Source of the DNA: Sorex araneus
Taxonomy: Eukaryota > Chordata > Mammalia > Eulipotyphla > Soricidae
Direction: 5' to 3'
NCBI RefSeq assembly: GCF_027595985.1
Contig: NC_073304.1
Location: 143,384,969-143,448,968, forward strand
DNA: 64,000 bases
The notes under the pieces were generated by a model, which was given only the letters and a program-made list of their open reading frames with translations, was not told the origin of the DNA and did no database searches. The translations under genes and the position numbers were made by a program. This document shows, one piece after another, positions 43,200-54,769 of the stretch. The first letter of the stretch is position 1; each line of letters opens with the position of its first letter.

Positions 43200-43765
43200 G
43201 GCTGACCCAAAATGACAAACACTTCAGAGTTCCTCTTAATTGAAGCTCCTAGAGCAGTCAGATTCATATAGAGCCAGAAAACAGAATGACGGCTGCCACG
43301 ACTATGAATGAGCAATCACTGTTTTTTAGGTATATTTTAGTTCATAAGAAGACAAAGTTTTGGAGTTGTGTGTGTGTGTTGCGGGGGGAGGGTATTGTGA
43401 GAGTGGTGGGGACTGTGACATTCAATGTTTATGTAGTAGCACTGTAGCACTGTCGTCCAGTTGTTCATCGATTTGCTTGAGCGGGCACCAGTAATGTCTC
43501 CATTTGTAAGACTTGTTACTGTTTTTGGCATATCGAATACGCCATGGGTAGCTTGCCAGGCTCTGCCATGTGTGCGGGATACTCTCAGTAGCTTGCCGGG
43601 CTCTCCGAGAGGGATGGAGGAATGGAACCCAGGTCGGCTGTGTGCAAGGCAAACGCCCTATCTAGTGCTATCACTCTAGTCCGTTTATGTAGTAATACCA
43701 CTAAATTGCAAACTTAAAATGATCAAGATGGTAAATTTTGTTGTGCATATTTTAACACACACAGA
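43200..43765 (+). repeat. Ancient L1 (L1M-type) 3' end split by a SINE
   Basis: 'gaaaacagaatgacggctgc' before the SINE and 'ccactaaattgcaaacttaa', 'gatcaagatggtaaattttg' and 'catattttaacacacac' after it follow the old L1 3' end order (gaatggtggttgcc...ccactgaactgtacactt...ggtaaattttatg...ttttaccacaa). Confidence 0.7.
43439..43682 (-). mobile_element. RTE-tailed tRNA SINE, full length, reverse, with 12-bp TSD
   Basis: Complete: head at the right (43,682 back to ~43,610), body with 'gccgggctctccgagaggga', 'tttggcatatcgaatacgcc' and the RTE-like end at 43,439-43,500. 'gtttatgtagta' at 43,427-43,438 and 43,683-43,694 is a perfect TSD. Inserted into an ancient L1 fossil. Confidence 0.93.
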
Positions 43766-43769
43766 AATA

Positions 43770-44540
43770 TAGTTTCAGCCTGTTTGGGTTTATAGAAACT
43801 TTCAGCTCTCTTGCATTTTATTTTCTTATTTGAATCTCGCTCTACTTTGAGTGATGTTTTTATAATTTTGGTATGCATTTTCAAATCATATTTATGTATA
43901 TTATATGTATAGTTATTTTTTCATGTGCACTTTTAATGTATACAGTGTTTTTGTATAAAGAAAACTATGTTACATATGATCATACACTTTTTTGTGTATA
44001 CAGAAAATAGGTATTCTTTATTAATGTAAATTTTATATCTGCATAATAAAATATTTTAAAACTTATGTAGGTAACTGTATAGGTTAATATATCCTTTAGA
44101 TATAAGAATATTACATGTGCTTTAAAGTATAAAAGGGATCTGACAGAGTAACTGCTATATAGCATTTTGTAGTGTGGATGCAGCTGATTTATTTGACATT
44201 CTCTTTTATTTATGGTCATTTACATTGCTTTCACTTACCCTCCTTTCCATGAGTGCCTCACATGTGTGACTCTGTGCACATATGTGAGGTTTTCTGTAGG
44301 ATAGTAAGCCAGATGCTTCCAAGTTCTCATTCAAGTCGGAAACTCAGCTCTAAATTAAAAGGACTGTAAAAATAAAAAGCACTCAGCCTGGCAGAGGATG
44401 AAGGAGGGGCTGGCCGTGCTAAGGGAAGGTAAAGGCTGGACAAGCCTCCAATGGAAGTGATGGGATTGTCTGAACCTACAGCTACATTCAAAGCTATATT
44501 CTCCCTGGCTTGGATATAGCACAACTTGGTTTTTATTTTT
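43770..44540. other. AT-rich unique sequence, nothing recognised
   Basis: No recognised family or coding signal. Confidence 0.4.
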
Positions 44541-44545
44541 CTGTC

Positions 44546-44712
44546 CTCCCTCCCTCCCTTCCCTCCCTTCCTCCCTTTCCTCCCTCCCTCCCTCCCTTCC
44601 TTCCTTCCTTCCTTCCTTCCTTCCTTCCTTCCTTCCTTCCTTCCTTCCTTCCTTCCTTCCTTCCTTCCTTCCTTCCTTCCTTCCTTCCTTCCTTCCTTCC
44701 TTCCTTCCTCCT
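44546..44712. repeat. (CCTT)n / (CCCT)n microsatellite
   Basis: CCCT-type units at 44,546-44,595, then ~28 pure TTCC units to 44,709. The Pro/Ser/Leu and Lys/Glu/Gly/Arg frames here are artefacts. Confidence 0.97.
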
Positions 44713-45360
44713 TCTCACCTCGAAGAAAAGAATTTCAGGAGTAGATGAGCATTGAAGTAAGACAGATTTTATTTGGAGGTTTTTAGGAAAGGCAAGGAGG
44801 GAATAGAGTGGAGAGTAGAGTAATGCACTCAAGAGAGAGCACAGGCTTCCCCAAAGATGAGGAGCCCCTACACACATCCCAGCATTAGATAGGAAGGTAC
44901 ACATCTCAAGAGGGGAGATGCGGGTGACAGATGTGCTTGGCCATGTGGGCACAAGCAGCATATGGGCTTGGTAGTGTATGCAGGCCCTCCCTTTGTTTAA
45001 GGTGGCTTTTGTAGGTTATTTTTCAAGCCACCCCCATGTGGGGCTTTCTAGCTAGATAAGAGTCTATTGCTAAGTTGTTGCTAAGAGGGTAGATTTAGGA
45101 GTGATCTTCTTTGAAACTCCTTTTCTGGATCTTTGTTCCTGCTGATCTTCTGAGGGTGGGTCTAGCCTTCTCTGGTGTGGACTAACTGAGGGTTAATCAG
45201 ATTAAAGGAGGAAATTGAGGGTTCTTGAGTAATTTCCGTCAGGCCCTTTCCAGTCTCCTCAGGTCTGCTGCTGGAGAAGGGCTTATCAGGTCTTGCTTTC
45301 TGTATCCGCAAGATGGGTCAGACTTAGGACTAGTGGTTTTATTACTTCCCAGAAATTTCA
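44712..45360 (-). mobile_element. LTR-like block, reverse (probable endogenous retrovirus LTR)
   Basis: On the minus strand the end has a polyadenylation signal followed by a short R/U5-like segment ('aataaaatctgtcttacttc', 'ctgaaattcttttcttcgag'), the layout of a retroviral LTR 3' half. Upstream is ~500 bp of complex non-coding sequence. I found no internal retroviral genes beside it and no clear terminal TG...CA or TSD. Related fragments lie at 9,925-10,050 and 45,905-46,080. Confidence 0.5.
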
Positions 45361-45370
45361 TTTTGCCTTA

Positions 45371-45399
45371 GTGTGTGTGTTTGTGTGTGTGTGTGTGTG
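45371..45399. repeat. (GT)n microsatellite
   Basis: About 14 GT units with one interruption. Confidence 0.9.
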
Positions 45400-45699
45400 A
45401 ACACTTCCCTAGTCTACTTGTCTGCTTGCCTACATCACTTTTTCTTTAGGAATATGCTTTTAGCTGGCTTAAATTGAAAAGCATAAAAAAGAAATACAAT
45501 CAAGGGTATCTCCCATTTTCCTGTTTTTCATCTACACCATTCTCCATGGAACCAACTCAAATGTCATGGATCAAATTTTTCATCCTTCCAAAAGATTGTT
45601 TATGCATAGATAAGGATGTATTTATGCACACACACACACACCTATGTATGTATATGTCCAGAACTCTCTCAAAAGTCATCAATAATTGTACATCTTTTA

Positions 45700-45898
45700 T
45701 TTTTTTAATTTTTATTTATTTATTTTTTTGCTTTTTTTGGGTCACACCCGGAAATGCACAGGGGTCACTCCTGGCTCATGCACTCAGGAATCAACCCTGG
45801 CGGTGCTCAGGGGACCATATGGGATGCTGGGATTTGAACCCAGGTCGGCCGCGTGCAAGGCAAATGCCCTACCCACTGTGTTATCGCTCCAGCCCCTC
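45700..45898 (-). mobile_element. A-tailed tRNA SINE, near-consensus, with 12-bp TSD
   Basis: Best-preserved A-tailed copy: T-rich tail (45,700-45,738), 'gggtcacacccggaaatgca', 'caggggtcactcctggctca', 'ggcggtgctcaggggaccat', 'gatttgaacccaggtcggcc', 'gcgtgcaaggcaaatgccct' and 'gttatcgctccagcccc'. 'gtacatctttta' at 45,688-45,699 and 45,899-45,910 is a perfect TSD. Likely one of the younger insertions. Confidence 0.95.
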
Positions 45899-45904
45899 GT
45901 ACAT

Positions 45905-46080
45905 CTTTTAAAAAGTTTTTATTGAAACTTATTTAGAAAGATGTGAGCGGAGAGAGAGAGGGAGAAGTACATGTTCAAGAGAGAACACTGGCTTCTTCAG
46001 AGCAGAAATAAGCAAGCAAAAAAACATGAGGCAGCAAATGAGATATGTGTTCAGGGGAAAACATGGGCTTGCATACAATT
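45905..46080 (-). repeat. Fragment related to the LTR-like block
   Basis: 'gttcaagagagaacactggc' + 'ttcttcagagcagaaat' parallels 44,828-44,870 and 9,971-10,005. Confidence 0.45.
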
Positions 46081-46089
46081 ATACTCCTC

Positions 46090-46620
46090 TTTTCATGAAA
46101 TGATGGAGGTGTACCCTTAGGAAGACACTTAATTTCTTCATTATTTGTGGTATTTTATTTTGTAGTACACAACAATCTAACCTATTTAAGCATCTCTTGA
46201 GGGACGCTTGTATTCCAATCTTTACTTTCATACCTGATGCTGCAAGAAACAGCCTTGTTGAATGCTGTGCATGTGTGAGAACACAGAAGATTCACTCCTA
46301 GTTGTGGGGTTGTTGAATAAAATTCTCTGTAGGTTTTAAGGACTGCCAGTTCCTTTAGTCCTTTGTTGCTAACTTGCTGTGTAATTTCAGGTTCCACATA
46401 TGAGTGAGATCACTCTAGATATATTCCTTTCTTTCTGACTCACTTCACTGTGATGGTGGTGGTTGTGTGGGGATAAAAGGAAGGGGTGGTACTGGGGTCC
46501 TTGGGGGTCCTTGGGGGGAAGGAGATGGCTACACTGGTGATGAAAATGTTAAAAAATTATGTTCACAGGAAACTACTAAAAACTATATTGTAAATCACAG
46601 AACCTCAACAAAAATATAAA
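46090..46620. mobile_element. Old L1 fragment with 5' inversion
   Basis: 46,380-46,450 reads as L1 on the minus strand ('attcctttctttctgactca'). 46,450-46,620 reads as a plus-strand 3' end (G-rich tract, 'ctacactggtgatgaaaatg', A-rich end). Confidence 0.5.
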
Positions 46621-46927
46621 AAGTAATAAATTTAAAGCATTGCTAGTTATTCTGAGGAAATTTTGCCTTTGTCCCTGTTTTGATGGTGTCTGTCTAACCT
46701 TCACCCAAACACAGTTGTATAATTCATCAATCAGATAAGTGAAAAACATGACCTCAATGTTTGTTATTATGAGACGAGTTTAATTTTTTTTGCATGAGAA
46801 TAGTCAAACATCTTTTCAAATATTGATGAATGGATCATAGAGTTTTTCTTATTTGTCTTAAAGTGAAACTTGAGACTTACTATTCCTTTTCCATTTCTCC
46901 CTTCCTTTCTTTTCTCATTAAAACTCA

Positions 46928-48680
46928 TTACGGGGGGAGGGGGGGTGTATGGTGCCACCAACAGGTCAACTTGTACCTGCAGGGCAAGTGTATCAAAAGT
47001 CTGATGGTGCCTTCAGTCTTTCTGATACCCCCAAATATTGCCGCTGTGCCTTTGGCCAGACCTCCACAACTTGGGACCAAGTTTAACAAGAAATTAAGCA
47101 GCCAAAAGTTAGTTATGTGGGAGTCACATCCACAAACCACCTCCTGCTCAGCTATACAAGCTCATTTATTGGCCTTTTTTCAGAAACCCATAGATAAATC
47201 TCGAGAGAGATCAAAAGCTGCAATTAAGCTCGGATCCACTCATGGCTGAACAGACTGGGGTAAATTGGAGGGGGACAGGTTGGCCTGTGCCTTCCCAAAT
47301 AGAGCCCCCAGCAGCCACTTGCTTCCACAATTCAAAATTGCTGCCATACCCCTGGTGTGACTCCATTGTCTCAGGTCGGACCTCACCAAGATAAAATATG
47401 CTGAAAATTCTAGTATGTGGGTTTTTTTTTTTTGCTTTTTTTTTTGGGTCACACCCGGCAATGCACAGAGGTTACTCCTGGCTCTGCACTCAGGAATCAC
47501 CCCTGGCAGTGCTCAGGGGACCATATGGGATGCTGGGAATTGCTGTGCTATTGTATGTGGGTTTTGTAACAGAAATCTTCAGGCTTTTTTAGAGGTGGGG
47601 TGGAGTACCTCCCCCACTTCCCAATACGCATGGAAGCACTGGCAGTCACCTCTACTAACCAACCCGTGTCACCCTGTAAGCTCTACTACCGGCTTTGTTT
47701 TAGAGACCCCTAAACAAAGAGATCAAAAGCCACAGTAAAGCACAGACTCCTGCATCACTGAACAGACCAGGGTGGATTAGAGGGGGCGGGTTGGCTTGTG
47801 CCTGCCCAAGCAGAGCCTCTGGCAGACACTTGCTTCCACAATCCAAAATTGCTGCCATATCCCCAGCCTGACTCTACCTTCTAAGGATGGACCTCACCAA
47901 GATATATTCTGCTGAAAATTTTGTAATGTGGTCTTAGCACACCAACAAACAGCCCTGGCTCAGAGACACAGCAGCGAGTCCCGGAAGACACCACAGCACC
48001 AGAGATCTCTCCGAGCCCCATACCAGGCCAGTTTCACCTGGGCACCCCAGATGGAGCAGGCGCAGTCTCCCCGTCTACTCCAGATGGAATCCAGTTGACC
48101 AAGAGCTTCCACAAGCAGGGGCCCCTGTATACAGGCCCCAGAACTCAATCTCTAGGCCACATGGCGTCAGAGGACCCGGCTGTCCCTCCCCAGGTCCCCG
48201 CCTGCCTAGCAGACTGACTGTCACACTTAAAATTTGCCTCTGGGTGTCATCTTAGTGCAGCAACAGCTCCGGCCCAGAGACTCCCAATTGAATCCCAAAA
48301 TGGATTAGAGTCATACAGAGATATCTTTGGAACCTAAACATTTACAATCTAGAAATTTACATTTATAATCACTGCTGGCTGTGTGAGCACTCATGATATT
48401 CAAAATGAGCAATGAAAAATAAATTATCTAGTGTCTTCCCCTGGCAGGTAGGTGGTGGGAAAATTTGAGCAAAATACAATGCCCCAAATTAGAGAGTATT
48501 GGGGAAATTGTCACTGTGATGTGTGTGTGTGTGTGGGGGGGGGTGTTTAAGGGGATATTGGGACATTGGTAGTGGAAAATGTGCACTGGTGGAGAGATGG
48601 GTGTTCCATCATAATATGGCTGAATCTCACACATGAAAGCTTCATAACTCTATCTCACGGTGATACAATAAAATAAAAAA
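46928..48680 (+). mobile_element. Composite non-coding retroposon, family B, forward
   Basis: First unit 46,928-47,410 (matching 17,210-17,520 inverted, then 'ggctgaacagactggggtaa' ... 'caagataaaatatgctgaaa'). A SINE follows (47,410-47,560). The second unit, 47,560-47,940, repeats the same order ('cactgaacagaccagggtgg', 'tggcagacacttgcttccac', 'caagatatattctgctgaaa'). A unique ~400-bp segment (47,940-48,340) leads to an L1-type 3' end (48,360-48,680: 'gagagtattggggaaattgt', G-rich tract, 'gtgcactggtggagagatgg', 'cacatgaaagcttcataact', 'cacggtgatacaataaaata'). No open frame of interest. 5' limit and TSD not resolved. Confidence 0.68.
47410..47560 (-). mobile_element. A-tailed tRNA SINE inside composite B, head truncated
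   Basis: 'gggtcacacccggcaatgca', 'cagaggttactcctggctct' and 'gggaccatatgggatgctgg', then directly 'aattgctgtgctattg'. The B-box part and most of the head are missing. 'gtatgtgggtttt' at ~47,412 and ~47,553 is the likely TSD. Confidence 0.88.
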
Positions 48681-48929
48681 AAGTAGAGTTCATGCCCAAT
48701 TCAATCAGCTTAATCAATGGCTAAACAAATATCAGAACTCCTACATTACAAAAACAAAACAAAACCCCAACTCATTACAACCTTCCTGCACTTCAGAATA
48801 CTGAACAGCATTCCTGTATGTGGCGGGTGAGGGAGTGTGGGGTGGAGAAGCAGTTTTTACAGGCCCAGTGACACTTGCCCCTCTCTGTGGGCCAGACAAT
48901 TCAATGCTTAAGTCTAGAGATCCATTGTT

Positions 48930-49095
48930 GATTTGGTCTAGCATGTTTGGAGTCAACAGGGCCATACCTGGGGATCTTAAGGCTACACCTACTGGTGCTC
49001 AGGGGGAGCTTGGTGCCTTGGCCTTGTGCATACCAGGCACGATAGTCCTTTGAACACACTTCCAGGCGTGACCCCTGACCCCCCAAAAAATAAAT
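48930..49095. mobile_element. Rearranged old tRNA SINE pieces
   Basis: 'gggccatacctggggatctt' and 'acctactggtgctcaggggg' (reverse type), then 'acacttccaggcgtgacccc' (forward tail type). Confidence 0.5.
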
Positions 49096-49159
49096 CAATC
49101 AGTTAATCAAACCAAGAAGGCAACAACAACAACAACAACATACACAAGCAGATGACTGA

Positions 49160-49315
49160 GAGGACCCAGGCGAATAGTACAGTGGCTTAGAATGCTTACT
49201 TGCTAGCATATGGCCACAAGTTGAAATCTTCACTGCTCCACATGTAAGATCCTGGCAGTACCTGTCTGAGCCCAGCAGCTCTGCAGTCTGCTGTACCCAA
49301 CACCACAAGCTTTTA
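49160..49315 (+). mobile_element. Old tRNA SINE, forward
   Basis: 'gcgaatagtacagtggctta', 'gcatatggccacaagttgaa' and 'gatcctggcagtacctgtct'. Preceded by (AAC)n at 49,122-49,140. Confidence 0.55.
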
Positions 49316-49319
49316 ATGC

Positions 49320-50910
49320 CCCCTCCAGTTACCTCTAAACATCACACAAAGGGATTGGACCCACGGGTCAACTCTGCAACTGAAAAGATGTTCAAGAACC
49401 ATGGTCAGAGGTGTGATGCTAAAAGCATGCATGAAAATAAGAGGTGTGATGTTAAAGCATGCATGCAAATCACTAAAGGTGTGCAAGCTCTGCAAACAAA
49501 AGCCCATGTGAACAGGCATATGTGCAATCACCAGGAGTAGCAGCAAAACAACAACAACAATGAAAAACAGAAGAAAGAAAGGTAGTGGGAAGATCTAAAA
49601 ATAAAAAGTAATGATTTTGATGGGCAGTGCAGGAATGAATGTGTCTGTGCTGAGGGAAAAACCTTAATTACATTTTAATTACATTAAAAATCTTTGCTTT
49701 CATGAAGCTTAATTGTCTGATGTAAACCCTGGAGCAAGAGAGACTTTTCTATGTGTAGTGTGGGTCACGGAATCCTATTCTCACTGCCGAAGAACTGGCC
49801 TCAAACATTATTGATTGGTCACTCATTCTGCTATTCATTGTGATTTAAACTTTGCTTCACATTAAATAAACCATAATTGAACATACCTCATTTAAGTAAA
49901 ACTGAATTTTCAAAATTACAAGGCATTATAACTAAGTAAAATAACCTAATTGTATAAAAATTAAAAAACCCCAAATCTTTGCTTTCAGTAGTATGCCTTC
50001 TATATGCTTTATATATGATGCTCTAACAATGCTTTTACACCTAGCACTACAAACTCTAGCCAATGGCTACCAATACTGGTTTATGCCAATAATGAGGGAA
50101 ACATGACTCCCATCTGAGAGTAAGCGCTTCCCTACACTTTCAAGTTTATCTAAGGGTCCCTCCAAGAAGTTCATTTTGAAAAATCACATGCTTTTCTTTG
50201 TGCATGAAAGCATCCCGTGAGGTTATGTCCATGAAAACAAATGTGACTTTTCTCTTTCTAATCAAAGCCAGTAATGAAAGATAAGGATTAGATTATACCA
50301 TGGCTACTGTGGCTTCAACAAGTCTTTTGAGGCTCCCTTTTGCTGTTGAAATCAGTTAATGAATTGGAGTTTACCACGAAACTCAAAGGAGGTGGTTTTC
50401 TGATCTGGGCGCAGAAAATGAGAGACACTTTTGAATGCTATAGGGCTTCCTTTGGTCTTATTGCTACATAGCCTGTCTCAACCAGGACCAGGCCTGCTAA
50501 TGATCCCAGGTGGATCTTTGACCCAAGCAAGAAAACAAGGCTCTGGGGGCACTTCTTTGTGACCACTGCGGGGTCCTTTAGAAGTGATGAGCTGCACAGG
50601 GGAAGTTTCTTGGGCTATAATGATTCTCAAATGGGCTTTTATGTGAATGAACACCAAGACCTAAGGCATCAGTCACACCAGAGGATACATTTTGTGCAGT
50701 GTGAGTTGTGAGCAGAGTAAAAGATATTTTAAAACATAAGTACAGCAGGACTTCCAAACGTTATGAAGTATTTTTGAATGACAACAGTGCATACTTGTGT
50801 GAGGATTTTACTGAGAAAGCAACAGTCTGTAGTTTGTATGGACCAAGTGTGGGCTAGAAGTTGTATATATAAGACCTCAGTTGTTAAAACTTACCAATAG
50901 TTTGGAGAGC
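49320..50910. other. Repeat-poor unique sequence
   Basis: No transposon recognised over ~1.6 kb apart from a local 'aggtgtgatg' + 'aaagcatgcatg' duplication (49,409-49,465). No coding signal. Confidence 0.45.
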
Positions 50911-50914
50911 TGGA

Positions 50915-51040
50915 AATGATTTGTGTGCTCTCATTTTTCAAGGGGTAGAGTCAGGTCAGAATGTTAATTAATGACCCAGCTAGGATTTGAGTCTAACTCT
51001 GTTGATTCCAAAGCTGACTCCTTGAGCCCAGAGGACAGTG
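50915..51040 (-). repeat. MIR-like ancient SINE, reverse
   Basis: 'ctcatttttcaaggggtaga', 'aatgacccagctaggatttg' and 'agtctaactctgttgattcc' match the reverse MIR core. Confidence 0.6.
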
Positions 51041-51845
51041 AAGAAGGAATAGCATGAGCTCATTTTATATTTCTGTTTCTATAAAATGTGTGGTGGTGGG
51101 GGATCATGCTAATGGATCCTTCATGGAATATTTAAAGAACTTTAGCCTGTTTAGTAACCTGTTCTGACCACCTTGTAGGAATAAACTTGCATCCAGGATT
51201 CATTGCCAACACGAGAATAAACCAGCTCATTATTGGTATCATAAAATAAGTCATTTGAAGTCCATTCTATAATTTATGCCTGAGTAGCAAGATTTATTTT
51301 CACTTCCTCTCTCCCCTGCTTTCCATAAAGTTCCTACCCTTTTACCTCAGTCAGATTCCCTCCCCAAATCCCTTTCTTCATATCTCTCTGGACAAATTAT
51401 TGCATCTGTTTTATTTTTTCTTTTGAAGAGTCTTTTAATGCCAATTGGATTATTCCTATCATCTTTCTCATCTGCAATGTAAAAATTAAAAGAATGATGT
51501 GGAGAACACTTAAACTCTTAAACACTTGAACTCCCAAGATCTTATTTATAATAAACATTTTGCTTTAATTTCTTGGTAATATCTGACATCTGTGTATTCC
51601 TCTAGTCACCCACCTATGCTTTTTCTTTTAAGTTATTTCAAAATAAATTTTAGCCATTATACATTTTCTTCTAAAATATGTAAGCAAACATTTAATTGAT
51701 AGATTTCAATATTTATTTTTAATTTTATTTCTAAGTAGAAGATTACTCTGAAATACATAATTCTCACTGCTCAGCAAGTTACTCCCCACCCTCGTTACCT
51801 TTAGTCTGTATCCAAACCTCTCCATTATTTTATTATTAATAGTTT
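51041..51845. other. Unique sequence, nothing recognised
   Basis: No recognised family or coding signal. Confidence 0.4.
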
Positions 51846-51847
51846 GT

Positions 51848-51985
51848 GGTTTTTTTGGTCACACTCAGCGATGCTCAGGGGTTACTTCTAGCTACACACT
51901 CAGGAATTACTCCTGGTGGTGCTAGGGGAACCATATGGGATGTGTGAGTACTGTCACCAAGTACGCGTTGAACCCATGGTCATCA
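51848..51985 (-). mobile_element. A-tailed tRNA SINE, reverse, head rearranged
   Basis: 'ggtcacactcagcgatgctc', 'aggggttacttctagctaca', 'aattactcctggtggtgcta' and 'accatatgggatgtgtgagt'. The head region is replaced by diverged sequence. Confidence 0.8.
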
Positions 51986-51989
51986 CTGC

Positions 51990-54740
51990 AACAATAAAGG
52001 GAAGGAGGAAAAACAAGAATAGGCCAAGCTTGCATGCAGGATCCAAACTTCTCCAGTTACTGCCCCATGTGTCACTTCCTCACTGAGAGCACAGTGCAAG
52101 TTTCTCCTCCTCTCCATATCACATCCTTGTACCATCTAGATCCCTCTCTGCCCATCTTAGCTGAGATAGATGAGGGCATCTGATCTTTTCAACTACTCTC
52201 TTTTCTAAACACTCTGTGACCTTCAACACTGACTCCCCCATTTTGCTCATGCACAGGAAAACTTCCTCCCTGTTGTATTATCACTCAAGCTCCCTAATTT
52301 GACATTTCTATGTAAAATGTTATTAATATCACTCTTATGTAAAGTCTACAACTTTTTAAATTTTATCTCCAGCATTTGTGTGATCTGAAATATAGTACAT
52401 ACACTCAACTATTTGTTGTAGAGTATATCAAGTTTTATCTTTTCATCTTTTAAAATGATGTACCATTCGAAAAAAATGGGTTGCACTTATTGCTAGAATA
52501 ACAGAATTGGAAAAGTAGTATAACATCTACTAGTTCAGATTTAAAAAAATATTTCTATAAATCTGGGTGATCTAATTCCTTGGGTAGGAAACAGTGTTCA
52601 ATCATGTCACCATATCATGTTCTGTTTTTTCTCATTGGTTAAAGAGTTGCCTGCTCCTAGAATCTTAGGAACTTGTGGAGGTGAGATAATATTTGTACCT
52701 AATTGCAAAACAGCAAAACTGGGAAAATTGTGTTTAATTAGGCTTCCACCAAATCCTCCTGCTTTGTCCTGTGATGGTGAGACACCATGCTTTAGACCAT
52801 AGTGGGAGCAGTGTTCATGGATTCACCTGATTTGGGGCTTGAATTGATCTGTAAGCGTCACTCTTCTTACTTTGGTTGCTAAGGTGTCTCAGTAGAAGCA
52901 GATTCAGTTAAGTGTCAGTCATTCTTTTGAGCGTTCAGGATCTCAAGGCACTGCCCACAGTGTGACACTTGCCACAGAAGGGTAGGTTGGTTCCCAAGTA
53001 TGACTGGGGTGACCGGCCACTCAGAGAAAATGTGCCTCATTCTAACGTTGCTGGTAACTTGAGGCTGGGCTCTCCTAAGCTGCTAACCCAAGTGCTTCTG
53101 GGAACTGTCTTTCACTTGTCCTTCTTGTGGAAACCTCACCAGCTGTTTCACAGGGGAGGCCAATTAATGCAATCAACAATGCATGTCTTAATTGCAGATC
53201 TTTAGAAAAAGACACTTTGCTATTATTATTGTTATTGTTGTTTTGTGTGCTACTCTCCACACACTTGGACGTCTCTTTATTAAAGCAAATAAAAGCCGTA
53301 ATTAGGTTCAGCCCAATTCAAACAGTGGCAGGGCTGGGAGCAGAAAGCCATAATTCAAGAATGAGAGGCATTCTCAACAAATATTATGTTGCTTGCCTGG
53401 TAACTGGTTGTGTGCCAGGGAGCTATTAGCTGCCCTGGGAAGCTTGTATCTGCTTTCCCTGTACGTTGGCTAGAGAAGAGAGACACGATGAGAGGACAGA
53501 CAGAGTTGGAAATTCAGAGCGCTGCTGGCAGATACCTCAAAGACCAGGTATTGAACAGGCTGGAAAATGAGACCAAAGCTCAGAGAAATGTGTCCCCCAA
53601 CCACAGGTTAAGGGATTCTGCATCCCGTGAGACTTTGATTATAATCTAGGAATTGTGAAGAAGTTGAAAGTTATGAGAAAAGAAGAAAGTGTACTGCACT
53701 TTAGGGTGGTTTTGAAGGGTTAGAAGGAAAGAACCTGAGAAGAGATCAGCATTTCAATGGAAACAATCGACAAAGTACATATTCCAGGGCCTTGGTTGTG
53801 TATTGGGACCTTGAGCACACTCTTTAGCTGTGTTTCTAATAGTGCGGGAAGTACAATGTGAAGTCTGTGCATCGGTATGGTAATGACGGCCTCTTTAAGT
53901 GAAATTAATGCCTGAACTGCGTGAGGAGCGCAGCCCTTCATTATTCCTTGTGATATGAAGATGTGTCGGAGATTCTTCGCGGCCTCTCAGTGACACTCTT
54001 CATACAAAATTTATCTCTTTTATGGGTTTGAAGCTCTTTCAGATACATATCAAAGACCTTTCCATGCCTCTACCATGCATAATATATTCTGCAACAGCTT
54101 ATAATAAATCATTTTCTTTCTCTGGTTAGCCATGAGCAAACATGGCTATTGCTAGCACTGAAAGAAAGCAAAAGTCTGGTATTTAATACTTTACCTTTGT
54201 CATACTACTCTTGGTTCTTCCATTTTCCCTAAGATGCACTGCAAAGTGGCAAGAATCTGGCATCACCCCAACTACTGTTTTAAGACAACTGTTTGTGTTG
54301 ATAATTTAGAAAAAACATTATTAACTATTGCAAGGGTTTTTCCTTATTCTTGTTTTGTCTTATACTACTGCAAAATGACATAGCACTGGTCCTTACATTT
54401 CCTCTAACCTAGATTGGGAAAGTTGGGCCACACCAGGTGGTGTGCCTGAGCAGCATGGCAGGACTTGGTTCAATCTTACTGAGAAGAGAAACAAACCAGA
54501 GAAAAGCAGAGGATTGTTCAAACCAGTGTCCTCTGGACAGGAAGCAGCATCACTGTCTTGATTTTGCTTTCAGTCAAACTAGTTCTAGTCTCAGAGCTAA
54601 GGGAAAAATTATTACCGAGGTCACTCATGTGGAACCAAAGGGATTAGGTTTTCCAGTATGCAAGGTCAAAGGGGTCTGCATGTCTTTGTTATGAAGCAGA
54701 AGCGCAGGTGTATTTTAACAAGGAAGAACACTACCATATA
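51990..54740. other. Longest repeat-poor interval, possible conserved non-coding DNA
   Basis: About 2.7 kb with almost no recognisable transposon, unlike the rest of the window. 53,260-53,420 ('aagccgtaattaggttcagc', 'aagccataattcaagaatga') has the look of conserved non-coding sequence (homeodomain-type TAATTA cores), which is a guess from composition. No supported exon. Confidence 0.35.
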
Positions 54741-54769
54741 ACCAAACCATTCAATTTCTTGTCATCTAG

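Noticed and set aside
44510..44961. Pro/Ser/Leu frame and the opposite-strand Lys/Glu/Gly/Arg frame
   Set aside because: Artefact of the (CCTT)n tract. The rest of the frame falls in an LTR-like block.
48519..48543. (GT)n and G-run as a regulatory quadruplex
   Set aside because: G-rich runs at this place are a constant part of the L1-type 3' UTR. No independent evidence of function.
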